Below, piece after piece: positions 43,719 through 52,516 of a stretch of 64,000 bases of DNA. This DNA comes from Domibacillus robiginosus (lineage in GTDB: Bacteria; Bacillota; Bacilli; Bacillales; Domibacillaceae). The position numbers and the translations under genes were made by a program. The stretch lies in NCBI RefSeq assembly GCF_000966195.1, contig NZ_LAHL01000003.1:248001-312000 (forward strand), written 5' to 3'. The number at the start of each line of letters is the position of its first letter. Within the stretch, counting starts at the first letter, position 1. Below the pieces are notes generated by a model. The model was not told where the DNA came from. It did no database searches and saw nothing but the letters and a program-made list of their open reading frames with translations.

Positions 43719-44408
43719 TTAAAGAGCTGTTTCATCCAGAGGTATATTGTTTTTTTCTTTTGCCATTTTGCGTTGTTTCAAGGCACCGGCCAGCAAAATA
43801 CCCGCTACGACGACAATTTCAAAGCCGTATTTGATAAAGGGATTGGCAAAATATCCATTCATAAACGGTTCGCCAACAATCATTTTCGATGCTGTCCAGC
43901 CAAGGATTGCCGCTCCGATCATAATGATCACCGGGTAACGCTCAATCATTCTTAAAATCAGCGTGCTGCCCCACATTACAACTGGAATCGACACAAGCAA
44001 GCCGATGACCACAAGCCACATGTTTCCGTGAGAAGCACCGGCAACAGCCAATACGTTATCCAGACCCATCAAAGCATCTGCAATAATGATCGTTTTAACT
44101 GCACCCCACAGGGAATCAGCTGCATTCACTTCATGCTCTTCTTCTTCGACAAGCAATTTATAGGCGATCCACACAAGCAGGATACCGCCAATCAAGTGCA
44201 AGCCCGGGATTTCAAGCAGATACACGACAAGCAATGTAGCAATTGCACGAATCACAATAGCCCCGATCGCTCCCCAGAGGATTACTTTCTTTTGCTGTTC
44301 TTTCGGCAGCTTGCGTGCAGCAAGGCCGATCAGGATGGCGTTATCGCCGGCAAGAACAAGGTCAATCATAATAATAGCAAATAATGCGGTAATAAATTCT
44401 GTTTCCAT
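43719..44408 (-). CDS. TerC-family integral membrane protein (YjbE/YkoY type), probable Mn exporter
   Basis: 229 residues, seven or so membrane helices. TerC signatures with acidic residues in helices: IDLVLAGDNAILIGLA and ADALMGLDNVLAVAG. TerC proteins under yybP-ykoY riboswitch control are linked to manganese export and metalation of secreted enzymes; the upstream leader here carries that riboswitch. ATG 44408 is spaced properly from AAAAGGAGATGG; the ATG at 44417 directly abuts that ribosome site. Confidence 0.9.
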   Translation of the reverse strand: METEFITALFAIIMIDLVLAGDNAILIGLAARKLPKEQQKKVILWGAIGAIVIRAIATLLVVYLLEIPGLHLIGGILLVWIAYKLLVEEEEHEVNAADSLWGAVKTIIIADALMGLDNVLAVAGASHGNMWLVVIGLLVSIPVVMWGSTLILRMIERYPVIIMIGAAILGWTASKMIVGEPFMNGYFANPFIKYGFEIVVVAGILLAGALKQRKMAKEKNNIPLDETAL

Positions 44409-44446
44409 TTGCCCCATCTCCTTTTCTATTTTTAATCAAAACAAAA

Positions 44447-44585
44447 GAGACCTCTGCCATAGGTATATGGCAAAGGTCTCGCTAAACACTAAATCATTAG
44501 GTCAATAAAGCCGGAGGAACAAATTCCACGTAATGACGACTTTATTTCAGTTTCCTGACGCTACTCCCCTTTACGGATGAAGGCG
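44447..44585 (-). ncRNA. yybP-ykoY manganese riboswitch
   Basis: On the minus strand the leader of the TerC gene contains AAAGGGGAGTAGCGTC (about 44575-44557), the conserved 5' loop of this class, and GCGAGACCTTTGCC (44481-44468), the conserved 3' loop. A GAGACCTTTGCC/GGCAGAGGTCTC hairpin followed by T-rich sequence forms a probable expression-platform terminator. Binding of Mn2+ is expected to turn on the exporter gene. Confidence 0.88.
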
Positions 44586-44754
44586 ATATTCAGTTGGCTG
44601 TGCTTGTTGCTTTATTGTAACAGCTGTCCATACAAAAGGAAAGATGCTTTATGATGAAATTTTTTTATGGCTGACCTTTTATTCTGGGAATAGTATGTGT
44701 GATCCCGCACTTTTTCATCGTTCCGTTCTTCTTAATAAAAAGGGATTAAGATGC

Positions 44755-44801
44755 TTGACTTTCTTTCATTCTCATTTGTATAATATGTTACATAAAGTAA
44801 C
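44755..44801 (+). promoter_or_regulatory. Promoter and palindromic operator of the catE-like gene
   Basis: TTGACT (44755-44760), 18-base spacer, TATAAT (44779-44784), then a 15-base palindrome GTTACATAAAGTAAC (44787-44801) over the start site. Catechol dioxygenase genes in B. subtilis are repressed by YodB (HxlR family) and CatR (MarR family), which bind palindromes of this size. Confidence 0.7.
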
Positions 44802-44836
44802 TAAAAATAAAAAGGTAACAAAAAAGGAGAAAAAGC

Positions 44837-45670
44837 ATGAATCATTTTCATGAAAAGCCGCATACATTTGTGGGAGAAGTGTGCATTCGTGTAACCGATT
44901 TGGATCGTTCGATCACATTTTACACACAGATTATCGGGTTAAAAGTATTGTCCAAGTCTGAGCGTCAGGCGGTGCTGACAGCAGACGGACAAACGGCACT
45001 TGTCACACTCGAGCAGCCAGAAGGTGTAAGATCGAAACAGGGCCGTACATCCGGCTTGTATCATTTTGCAATCCTGCTGCCGGAGCGAAAGGATTTGGCC
45101 CAATTTTTACGCCATCTCCTGCAAACTGGCTACCGTTTTGGCGCAGCCGATCATTATGTGAGCGAAGCACTTTATTTGGATGATCCCGATGGCAATGGGA
45201 TTGAGGTGTACTGTGACCGTCCGGCCTCCGAATGGACCTGGAACGACGGACTGGTCGACATGGCGACTGTACAGCTTGATGGAGACAGTATTCTTGCGGA
45301 AAGTGACAAAGAATTCACCGGTCTGCCGGCCGAAACGATTATGGGGCATATTCATCTGCATGTTTCAAGCATTCCTGAGGCAGAACGTTTTTACACGGAG
45401 GGACTCGGATTTGAAATCGTCAGTCATTATCCGCAGGCAATCTTTACTTCAACAGGCCGTTACCATCATCATATTGCCCTAAACACATGGCAGGGCACGG
45501 GTGCTCCACGTCCAGACGAAAAAAGCGCAGGGCTTCACTGGTATACAATTGTGTTTCCAAGTGAAGAAGCAAGAGAAGCAGCAGCAGCACGTCTCCAGAA
45601 AATCGGTGCCAGAGTCGATGAGTACGTAACGGAAGATCCGGCAGGCAACCGGATTCGCCTTCTTGTTTAA
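44837..45670 (+). CDS. catE: VOC-family ring-cleavage dioxygenase (CatE-like)
   Basis: 277 residues, two vicinal-oxygen-chelate halves. Half 1: VCIRVTDLDRSITFYTQIIG, LYHFAILLPERK, DDPDGNGIEVY. Half 2: GHIHLHVSSIPEAERFYTEG, GRYHHHIALNTW. The spacing of His and Glu fits the Fe-binding extradiol site, and the sequence resembles B. subtilis CatE (catechol 2,3-dioxygenase). A detoxification role against catechols and quinones fits the repressor-type operator. Followed by a terminator. A glyoxalase-type function cannot be excluded. Confidence 0.85.
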   Translation: MNHFHEKPHTFVGEVCIRVTDLDRSITFYTQIIGLKVLSKSERQAVLTADGQTALVTLEQPEGVRSKQGRTSGLYHFAILLPERKDLAQFLRHLLQTGYRFGAADHYVSEALYLDDPDGNGIEVYCDRPASEWTWNDGLVDMATVQLDGDSILAESDKEFTGLPAETIMGHIHLHVSSIPEAERFYTEGLGFEIVSHYPQAIFTSTGRYHHHIALNTWQGTGAPRPDEKSAGLHWYTIVFPSEEAREAAAARLQKIGARVDEYVTEDPAGNRIRLLV

Positions 45671-45681
45671 ACCAAACAGCC

Positions 45682-45714
45682 AGCCCGCTGCTTGAAAAAT
45701 GCAGCGGGCTTTTT
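45682..45714 (+). terminator. Terminator after the catE-like gene
   Basis: AGCCCGCTGC/GCAGCGGGCT stem followed by TTTT. Confidence 0.9.
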
Positions 45715-45724
45715 ACTGTTGATA

Positions 45725-45760
45725 GTTATTAAAAAATATAATGTTATTATTTTTAATAAC
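45725..45760. promoter_or_regulatory. Long AT-rich inverted repeat before the ArsR-like gene
   Basis: GTTATTAAAAAATA at the left and TTATTTTTAATAAC at the right, arms matching at nearly every base. Likely operator of the regulator that starts 16 bases downstream. Confidence 0.6.
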
Positions 45761-45775
45761 AATAGAGGTGAAAAC

Positions 45776-46306
45776 ATGATTGCATCTATTTTAAAAGTCG
45801 TGCTGCACCCGGTCCGCATGAAAATCATCCAATCGTTTATCGGTGGAAAAAAGCGGACGGTGCAGGAGCTGGCCCAGCGTATACAGGACGTGCCGACACC
45901 TTCTTTGTATCGCCATATCAATATGCTGCTCGAAGCGGGGCTCGTAGAAGTGGTGGAAGAGCACCCGATCCGGGGAACAGTGGAAAAAGTCTATGCTTTA
46001 AAGGAACAGGCACCGGATACTTTTTTAAAGATGACGAAAGAAGAACACATTGATTTGTTTACCGCATTTGCGGCGCAGCTGATTGCATCGTTTGAGCAGT
46101 ACGTAAGTGGAGAAGGAGCCGACTTGCAGCGGGACGGCGTCGGCTATCGGATCGACGAGCTGCATGTGACCGACGAGGAATTTCATGAGCTGGTTCAAAA
46201 AATAGGCGGACTTATTGTGGAAGCGATGCAAAATGAACCAGCACCGGAGCGGAAAGTAAAACGGCTGGCGACGATTATAATACCGGAGGCGAAGCATCAT
46301 GATTGA
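45776..46306 (+). CDS. Winged-helix (ArsR-like) transcriptional regulator
   Basis: 176 residues. N-terminal winged helix (LHPVRMKIIQSFIGGKKRTV, QELAQRI, TPSLYRHINMLLEAGLVEVV), followed by an alpha-helical C-terminal part with a KMTKEEHIDLFTAFAAQ segment. Resembles regulators that pair with alpha/beta hydrolases or transporters. ATG 45776 after AGAGGTG; the stop overlaps the next gene's start. The inverted repeat at 45725 suggests autoregulation. Confidence 0.83.
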   Translation: MIASILKVVLHPVRMKIIQSFIGGKKRTVQELAQRIQDVPTPSLYRHINMLLEAGLVEVVEEHPIRGTVEKVYALKEQAPDTFLKMTKEEHIDLFTAFAAQLIASFEQYVSGEGADLQRDGVGYRIDELHVTDEEFHELVQKIGGLIVEAMQNEPAPERKVKRLATIIIPEAKHHD

Positions 46307-47228
46307 AAAAGAGGTAGTCATTGAAAACGAGCTGTATGGTACGTGGACACAACCTGAAAAAAACGGTTCGCAGACAGCGATTTTACTCGTTGCCGGCTCA
46401 GGGCCGGTTGACCGTAATGGCAATGGGCCAAAAGGAAAATTTCAAACAAATCTATATAAGGATTTGGCTCATTTTTTTACAGACATTGGCTTTATGACGT
46501 TTCGTTACGATAAGCGGGGAACAGGAAAAAGAAGCGGCTCATGGATGGACGCGGGCTTGTTTGATTTGATCCATGACGCCAGACAAGCAGCTGCTTTTTC
46601 AAAAGCACAGCCACATGTAAGCCGCCTGATCGTCTGCGGTCACAGCGAAGGCACGATTATCGCAACAGAGCTCGCAGCATCAGGCGATGTGGATGGCTGC
46701 ATGCTTCTTTCTGGTGGTGTTGATAACTTAATGGAGGCGCTCCATCATCAGCGCCAGCAGGCATACCGGGAGTTGTTCGCACTGCCGAGCTGGAAGGGCT
46801 GGGTTAACCGAAAGCTGAAAATCGATGAAAAAAATGAGAAAAAAACAGAAAAAATGATGCAGAAGATGAAAACCTCCCGTGCAGATATCGTGCGTATTGG
46901 CGGCCTGAAGCAGCCAGCCAAATGGTTCCGCGAGCATGACGCGTATGACACACGGGCTGCACTGCGTCAGGTAGCGTGTCCGGTATTTGCGCTGCACGGT
47001 GACAAAGATCCGCTTGTTGAAAGCTCAGTTTTAACGGAGCTGGAAGAGCTGGTGCAGGGAAAAAGCGAATTTCACATTGTTCCTGATATGGAGCATGGAC
47101 TGCGGGTGCAGACGGAGCCGAAAAGCTTGTTAAACATGAAAAAGTTAATGAAAATTACAGCCGGACGCCCTCTTCATAAGACGGGCTGCCAAAAAATGAG
47201 CGGGTGGCTCGCATCATTTGGACAGTAG
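46299..47228 (+). CDS. Alpha/beta hydrolase
   Basis: 309 residues. Nucleophile elbow GHSEGT (Ser), oxyanion region VAGSGPVDRNGNG, catalytic Asp in LHGDKDPLVE and His in DMEHGLRV. Intracellular esterase or peptidase-like hydrolase of the dienelactone-hydrolase type; substrate unknown. Overlaps the regulator upstream by eight bases, so the two form a small operon. Confidence 0.85.
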   Translation: MIEKEVVIENELYGTWTQPEKNGSQTAILLVAGSGPVDRNGNGPKGKFQTNLYKDLAHFFTDIGFMTFRYDKRGTGKRSGSWMDAGLFDLIHDARQAAAFSKAQPHVSRLIVCGHSEGTIIATELAASGDVDGCMLLSGGVDNLMEALHHQRQQAYRELFALPSWKGWVNRKLKIDEKNEKKTEKMMQKMKTSRADIVRIGGLKQPAKWFREHDAYDTRAALRQVACPVFALHGDKDPLVESSVLTELEELVQGKSEFHIVPDMEHGLRVQTEPKSLLNMKKLMKITAGRPLHKTGCQKMSGWLASFGQ

Positions 47229-47290
47229 CGGATTGCACAGCAGCTTGTCTATTCTTGAATGACATATGCATTGTGCAAAAGCTGATAGCA

Positions 47291-47330
47291 AAAAAACAAC
47301 GTGCCGATTGCTTCGGCACGTTGTTTTTTT
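47291..47330. terminator. Bidirectional terminator between hydrolase and SDR genes
   Basis: AAAAAACAACGTGCCGA/TCGGCACGTTGTTTTTTT between convergent genes. Confidence 0.9.
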
Positions 47331-48105
47331 ATGGATTGGTCGACCAGAGTCCGGCTGATTTGATGAATGTCCGGCTGTTTAGCTTCAGCTGTGCCACGAC
47401 GAATTCAGCAATGTCTTCCGGCTGCATCACTTTTTCCGGATTGCCGTCCGTCAGCTCATTTTCAACGGCAAGATCCGTTGCGACGGTGCTTGGTGTCAGG
47501 GCGCTTACACGAATGTTGTGCTTGCGTACTTCAAGCGCCAGCGATTCGGTCAATCCGAGAACGCCAAATTTCGAAGCGCTGTACGCGCTTGTGACAGGCG
47601 CTCCTTTTTGGCCGGCCGTCGAAGAAATATTAATAATGTCACCTGACTTTTGTTCGATTAAATCGGGTAGAACGGCGCGCGTAACGTTGTACACACCCAT
47701 CAGGTTTACATCAATGATTTTTTTCCATTCCTCTGGGTCAAGGTCCATAAAGCCGCCGAATTTCGCGATACCAGCGTTATTGATCAAAATATCAACACCG
47801 CCAAGCTCGGCTTTTACCTTTTCAACTGCTGCCGTAACCTCTTCCAGGCTGGAAACATCAGCCGCTGCATAAGCTGTTTTAATTTCTACTTTAGACGGCA
47901 TCAGCACAGGGCGTCCGCACATGTCGCGCGTCTCCACCTCCGGGTTTAATCCGAGGTCCTCTGCCACTGCTTGTACATGCTCTTCTGTTCGGCCGATCAA
48001 GCCGATATGAACGCCCTCCGCTGCCAGCGCTTCTGCAATCGCGCGTCCAATGCCGCGTCCGCCGCCTGTAATAATAGCTCGTTTTCCTTGTAGTGATTGT
48101 GCCAC
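47329..48105 (-). CDS. 3-ketoacyl-ACP-reductase-like SDR (FabG family) with an insertion
   Basis: 258 residues. ITGGGRGIG cofactor motif, NNAG, ISSTAG with catalytic Ser and YSASK with Tyr/Lys. Close to YoxD/YmfI-type SDRs in Bacillus. Between strand 3 ([15 protein letters not shown]) and the ADVSS element there is an extra stretch of about 18-20 residues (about 53-72, including [11 protein letters not shown]) that usual members lack. GTG start at 48105 with AAGGGGGAG. Substrate unknown. Confidence 0.82.
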   Translation of the reverse strand: MAQSLQGKRAIITGGGRGIGRAIAEALAAEGVHIGLIGRTEEHVQAVAEDLGLNPEVETRDMCGRPVLMPSKVEIKTAYAAADVSSLEEVTAAVEKVKAELGGVDILINNAGIAKFGGFMDLDPEEWKKIIDVNLMGVYNVTRAVLPDLIEQKSGDIINISSTAGQKGAPVTSAYSASKFGVLGLTESLALEVRKHNIRVSALTPSTVATDLAVENELTDGNPEKVMQPEDIAEFVVAQLKLNSRTFIKSAGLWSTNP

Positions 48106-48228
48106 AATATACTCCCCCTTCAATGTATCTCTTCGCTTTATCTTATCAGCCTGCCGCTGAGCCGACAACGGATTTGCTTTTCATTGCTTTTCTTCATATG
48201 GTTTAATAAGGAAAAAAGGGGGGGTTCC

Positions 48229-48948
48229 TTGTTTTTAAGAAAAGTAACGCTTTTGAGGGAGCATGTACATTCATTTGAACAGTATCCGTACTCGATTCCA
48301 TCGATCCGCAGTATGACAGAGGTTGAAATAAAAAAGCCGATTACCTTTTTTGTCGGAGAAAATGGAGCTGGAAAGTCCACGCTGCTTGAAGCAATAGCGG
48401 ACAAATGCGGCTTTCATACTGCGGGCGGCGGGCGAAACAATGTTTATCAGGTAGACCGTTCGAACGCCGACCTATCGGATGCAATTCGTCTTTCCTGGCT
48501 GCCAAAAGTGACCGACGGTTTTTTTCTGCGGGCGGAGTCGTTTTACCAGTTTGCTTCGCATGTGGAAGCAGTTGATAGTCTTCGTGCTTACGGTTACAAG
48601 TCCCTCCATGAACAATCGCATGGGGAATCTTTTATGTCTTTGTTTTTAAATCGGTTTCATGATCGAAACGCGATTTATCTGCTGGATGAGCCAGAAGCGG
48701 CCCTGTCTCCGCAGCGTCAGCTTTCGTTTTTACGCATCATGCACGATTTAACAATGGACGGAAGCGCGCAGTTTATTATCGCAACTCACTCACCGCTTTT
48801 GCTCGGATTTCCGGGTGCCGATATTCTCAACTTTGATGACCATATGAATAAAGTGGATTACGAGGACACCGATCATTATCAAATTACCGCTTACTTTTTA
48901 CGGCACCGCGAAAAAATGATCGCCGATTTATTTGAAGACAAAAAATAG
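48229..48948 (+). CDS. AAA-family/ABC-like ATPase, soluble
   Basis: 239 residues. Walker A GENGAGKSTLLEAIA, Walker B IYLLDEPEAALSP, switch His in ATHSPLL. No membrane segment, and a short middle region like other stand-alone 'predicted ATPase' proteins (related to OLD/RecF-type heads). The start is probably TTG at 48229 after AAAAAAGGGGGGG. Cellular role unknown. Followed 11 bases later by a YbjQ-family gene. Confidence 0.8.
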   Translation: MFLRKVTLLREHVHSFEQYPYSIPSIRSMTEVEIKKPITFFVGENGAGKSTLLEAIADKCGFHTAGGGRNNVYQVDRSNADLSDAIRLSWLPKVTDGFFLRAESFYQFASHVEAVDSLRAYGYKSLHEQSHGESFMSLFLNRFHDRNAIYLLDEPEAALSPQRQLSFLRIMHDLTMDGSAQFIIATHSPLLLGFPGADILNFDDHMNKVDYEDTDHYQITAYFLRHREKMIADLFEDKK

Positions 48949-48959
48949 GAGTGAACAGG

Positions 48960-49280
48960 ATGATATTAACAACAACGGCATCACTTGAAGGATACCGTAT
49001 TGAATCGTACGAAGGCATCGTCAGCTCAGAAATCGTAATGGGTGCTAATATTGTACGTGACCTGATGGCGGGTGTACGGGATGTGATTGGCGGGCGCAGC
49101 GGCGCCTATGAAGAAAAGCTTGCAGAAGCACGCCATATGGCTACGGAAGGAATAAAGAAGCAGGCCGAATCGCTTGGGGCAGAAGCTATTGTCGGCATTC
49201 GCTATGATATTGAAACGATCGGACAGGGGATGCTTATTTGTGTGGCCACAGGGACGGCAGTTCGGGTTGTTTGCCAGTAA
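48960..49280 (+). CDS. YbjQ/UPF0145-family protein
   Basis: 106 residues beginning MILTTTASLEGYRI, with IVSSEIVMGANIVRD, GGRSGAYEEKLAEAR and LGAEAIVGIRYD, the conserved pattern of the family, which forms pentamers and has been called a heavy-metal-binding domain. No function is firmly known. Shine-Dalgarno AGGAG; start at 48960 rather than the GTG at 48951. Confidence 0.87.
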   Translation: MILTTTASLEGYRIESYEGIVSSEIVMGANIVRDLMAGVRDVIGGRSGAYEEKLAEARHMATEGIKKQAESLGAEAIVGIRYDIETIGQGMLICVATGTAVRVVCQ

Positions 49281-49704
49281 ATGGGGGATTCCGATTCTTT
49301 TTCTTGTACACAACGTGGAAGAATCGTTTGGCATGATATCGTTTTTGGGCAGTCGATTTGGCATTCACTTTATTTCACAGCGCCAGTTTACGGCTGCCGT
49401 TGTTTTGTTGACCGTTTTCGTGTTTATACTTGTTTGGTTTTTCGGAAAACGGATGGCTTTCCTGCTGTTTGTACAGGGGGCGATTTTTTTTAATGCAGTG
49501 CAGCACGTGGTGCTTTTTGGAGTGTTTAAACAATACAATCCCGGTCTTGTATCCGCTTTTGCATTGATTGCGCTTTTTTTAGTTTCGCTTTCTCTTATCC
49601 GGCCTCTTCTGGAAAAAAGGACGGTGCGGCTGATCCTGCTTGGCAGCCTGCTTTCGTATCCTATTATTACATGGACAGCTCTGTGGGTTGGTCGCTTTCT
49701 ATAG
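49267..49704 (+). CDS. HXXEE-domain membrane protein
   Basis: About 145 residues with four predicted membrane helices and the HxxEE motif (LVHNVEESFG) plus FNAVQHVV, defining the HXXEE family of unknown function. The start is uncertain: TTG at 49267, overlapping the preceding gene by 14 bases, gives a full first helix. Function unknown. Confidence 0.65.
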   Translation: MFASKWGIPILFLVHNVEESFGMISFLGSRFGIHFISQRQFTAAVVLLTVFVFILVWFFGKRMAFLLFVQGAIFFNAVQHVVLFGVFKQYNPGLVSAFALIALFLVSLSLIRPLLEKRTVRLILLGSLLSYPIITWTALWVGRFL

Positions 49705-49856
49705 AAAAAGCGAAAAAGCCGCTCGCATGGATTGGCTTTTTGGTTTTTGGTCCCGATGCCCCTGCTGGCATGGGCTGGGAAAACTCAAAGCCCCATAGTT
49801 GCGGGAAGGACGCCCCTTCGATAAAGTAAAGGTAACAAAAACATGGGGGACAAACT

Positions 49857-50315
49857 ATGCATCTAGTGGAATATGCGCTTATTTTTTTAGCGGCAGCGAT
49901 TCCGTGGATTGAGATTGTGCTCGTCATTCCAGTCGGCATTGTCCGGGGCCTGTCTCCATTTTGGGTGATGCTGCTTGCATTTGTGGGCAACCTGCTGACA
50001 GTGCTTCTGCTGATTGCCGGCTTTTCCAAAATAGAAGGATGGCTGAAAAAGCAGGTTGAGCGGACGGGCTTTAAGCAAACGAAACAGCTCGACCGTGCCA
50101 GACGGATTATGGCAAAATACGGCCTGCCGGGGCTTGCGCTGCTGGGACCACTGTTTATTGGTGCGCATATCGCCGCGTTTATCGGTCTGTCATTTGGGGC
50201 GGGCAAGGGATGGACAACACTCTGGATGATTATTAGTCTCATTCTTTGGACGCTCATCATCGGTATTGCCACGATGCTTGGTTTTGACTTTTTTCTCCAA
50301 CACACGAAAGGATGA
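49857..50315 (+). CDS. Small multidrug-export-family membrane protein (PF06695 type)
   Basis: 152 residues. Helices with AIPWIEIVLVIPVGIVRG, FVGNLLTVLLLI and GLALLGPLFIGAHIAAFIGL, typical of the 'small multi-drug export' family. The family name is historical and transport activity is not established. Seven bases before the nitroreductase gene, so likely cotranscribed. Confidence 0.83.
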   Translation: MHLVEYALIFLAAAIPWIEIVLVIPVGIVRGLSPFWVMLLAFVGNLLTVLLLIAGFSKIEGWLKKQVERTGFKQTKQLDRARRIMAKYGLPGLALLGPLFIGAHIAAFIGLSFGAGKGWTTLWMIISLILWTLIIGIATMLGFDFFLQHTKG

Positions 50316-50321
50316 TTACGT

Positions 50322-51050
50322 ATGCTAGATTTGCTGAAATCACATGCTTCTGTTCGAAAGTACACGGATGAACCGGTAACAGACGAACAGCTTCACGAAT
50401 TAATCGAAGCGGCTCAAGGTGCCGCCTCCTCGCACTTTGTTCAGGCCTATTCCATTGTAGATGTCACAGACACAGAGAAACGTGAGCAGCTTGCCCAGCT
50501 GTCGAAAAACCCGGTTCAAATTAAGGGAGCGGCACGTGCGCTTGTGTTTTGCGCAGATTTAAAACGGCTTGACTATGCAGCCCAAAAGCATGGTGAAAAA
50601 ATCGAAGCAGGAACCGCGGAAAACTTTATGGTCGCCGTGATTGACACGGCGCTTTTTGCTCAAAACTTCGTCGTAGCAGCTGAATCAAAGGGCTATGGTA
50701 TCTGCTATATTGGCGGCGTCCGCAACAATCCGGAGCCGATCAGCGAGCTTTTGAGCTTGCCCGAGCATGTCATTCCGCTGTTCGGTTTAACCTTTGGCGT
50801 TCCGGCTGAACGAAATGAAGTAAAGCCGCGTCTGCCAGTTCAGGCAATTTTGCATACGAACGAATATGATGAAGCAAAATACGAGACGCTGCTGGATGAG
50901 TACGATGATGTTATTCGGGCGTACTACGCCAGCCGTTCTACAAACAACAAGTCAGCCGGTTGGACAGAGGGGATGGCTGATTATTTATCCGTGCCGCGTC
51001 GTGCTTACATGCTCGATTTTGTTCAGGGGAAAGGATTTTTAACGAAGTGA
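50322..51050 (+). CDS. NfsA-type NADPH-dependent FMN nitroreductase
   Basis: 242 residues. SVRKYTDEPV FMN-binding start, AAQGAASSHFVQAYS, GICYIGGVRNNP and GLTFGVPAERNEVKPRLP, the NfsA/NfrA signature. Reduces nitroaromatics, quinones or flavins using NADPH. Ends with a stop that overlaps a GTG start of the next gene. Confidence 0.88.
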   Translation: MLDLLKSHASVRKYTDEPVTDEQLHELIEAAQGAASSHFVQAYSIVDVTDTEKREQLAQLSKNPVQIKGAARALVFCADLKRLDYAAQKHGEKIEAGTAENFMVAVIDTALFAQNFVVAAESKGYGICYIGGVRNNPEPISELLSLPEHVIPLFGLTFGVPAERNEVKPRLPVQAILHTNEYDEAKYETLLDEYDDVIRAYYASRSTNNKSAGWTEGMADYLSVPRRAYMLDFVQGKGFLTK

Positions 51051-52267
51051 TAAACAATCAGTTAGCAGAATGGATTGAGAGGATCCGGGTAAAATTTGTC
51101 CTTGATGGCTATACGTGTTTTGATACCATTACAGCGTATGAAAAAAATGACTGGAACAAAACAAGCTACCGGTTTATAACCGAGTGGCTTCCGCCGGGTC
51201 ATACGACGCGGAAAGAAGATGAATCAAATCCGGCAGGCACGGCTGTAGTAGAACTGGATGCCAAAACGGGCCGGCTCAACAGCGCTGTTTTTGTTGACGG
51301 TCAGGCACCGGAGCACGGGCTGTCTTTTTTTAGCGGCAATAAAGAAGAAATTATCCGGTTTGTAGAGCAGGAAACGGGCTGGACATACGGGCACCAATTT
51401 ATCGATGCAGCTTCAGCTAATCACGACTTTGAGTTTCAAACGGCTTACAAGGGCATTCCACTGTCACCCGAAGGATATATTCACGTATCCCTTGATGATC
51501 AAAAAAAGCTGACCTTCTTTTCTGTGTCTGGCCTTGTACCGGACAAAGTAGAAGAGTCGTCCTTTCGTCTAGATACAGCATCTGTTGAGCGGCTGGCTAA
51601 AGAACGGTTTTTATTTTTGGAATATCCCGTTACGAAAGAAGAAAAGTGGCTGCCGCTGTTTATGATCGATGATGTATTTGTCGATAACGAAACGGGACAG
51701 GTGATAGAGGACAAGCCGGACATTTTAACGTGGAAAACAGCGAAAAATCAAAAAGTAAAGCGAAAGCTTGTTCAGATGGCCCCGGCTGATATTGATCCAG
51801 AGAAAATGTTCCAATTTCCTCCACACCCGGATACAAAGCCGATTACAAAAAAAGCACAGGCGAAAATCCGTGAAGCTGGCACCGAATTTTTGCAGACGTA
51901 TGCATCGAGAGAAAGCGGTGAATGGGCGATCGTCGATGTGCAAAGAGCCAATTACATGATCAAAGCAAGGTTGGTGAATACAAAAGACAATACGGTCATC
52001 CCAAGAATGTTTAACCTGTTTATTGATCCTGACTCCTATAAAGTGGTGAACTATGTTGATCAGGGAAGCTGGATCACTGATATGAAGCGCGACTTTCAAA
52101 GAGCAGAGCCGCCCGTTTTATCCAAAGAAGAAGCATTTGAAAAAATAAAGCCGTATATTATCATCACCCCGGTGTATGTTTACAATGGCGATACGTACCG
52201 GCTGCAGGGAAAGCTTGATGCTCCAGTGGCGGTTCATGCGGTGACAGGTGACATTATTCATCCATAA
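51047..52267 (+). CDS. Hypothetical protein with PepSY-like/YcdB-type repeats
   Basis: 406 residues, no signal peptide or membrane segment. Two similar halves, each with a segment like AVVELDAKTGRLNSAVF or YIHVSLDDQKKLTFFSVSG, followed by Glu/Lys-rich helices, resembling YcdB/YcdC or PepSY-type modules. I do not recognise a defined activity. Starts with GTG at 51047 overlapping the nitroreductase stop (GTGA). Ends at a strong terminator. Confidence 0.65.
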   Translation: MINNQLAEWIERIRVKFVLDGYTCFDTITAYEKNDWNKTSYRFITEWLPPGHTTRKEDESNPAGTAVVELDAKTGRLNSAVFVDGQAPEHGLSFFSGNKEEIIRFVEQETGWTYGHQFIDAASANHDFEFQTAYKGIPLSPEGYIHVSLDDQKKLTFFSVSGLVPDKVEESSFRLDTASVERLAKERFLFLEYPVTKEEKWLPLFMIDDVFVDNETGQVIEDKPDILTWKTAKNQKVKRKLVQMAPADIDPEKMFQFPPHPDTKPITKKAQAKIREAGTEFLQTYASRESGEWAIVDVQRANYMIKARLVNTKDNTVIPRMFNLFIDPDSYKVVNYVDQGSWITDMKRDFQRAEPPVLSKEEAFEKIKPYIIITPVYVYNGDTYRLQGKLDAPVAVHAVTGDIIHP

Positions 52268-52306
52268 AAAGCAAAGCCTTCCATCAAAGGAGGCTTTGCT
52301 TTTTTT
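52267..52306 (+). terminator. Terminator before the rhamnogalacturonan gene
   Basis: AAAGCAAAGCCT/AGGCTTTGCTTT stem followed by TTTT. Confidence 0.9.
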
Positions 52307-52483
52307 GTTTAAAAAACAGATCATCCTATTCTCCTGCCGAATGTAAAAAAAAACTAGAAGCTCATCTTTCTGTCATAGTGCTATGTTTCTATTATTGAAA
52401 AAACAGCAGTCTATGTCTGCTTTTTAAACAATCACAACTGTTTTTTAACTATTCAAATGATAGATTCGTGATTACGATGTTTA

Positions 52484-52499
52484 TTGTAAGTGCTTACAT
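52484..52499 (+). promoter_or_regulatory. cre-like site upstream of the rhamnogalacturonan enzyme
   Basis: TTGTAAGTGCTTACAT, a palindrome matching the cre consensus except for T in place of the central C. It lies just before the ribosome site, so CcpA or a LacI-type repressor would act as a roadblock. Confidence 0.6.
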
Positions 52500-52516
52500 A
52501 AAGGAGGAGGGACAAG

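Noticed and set aside
44644-44853. 69-codon frame before the catE-like gene
   Set aside because: It covers the catE-like promoter and operator, has no ribosome site and no recognisable content.
49667-50365. 232-codon antisense frame opposite the small multidrug-export gene
   Set aside because: Shadow frame; the plus-strand gene has a family match and good start signals.
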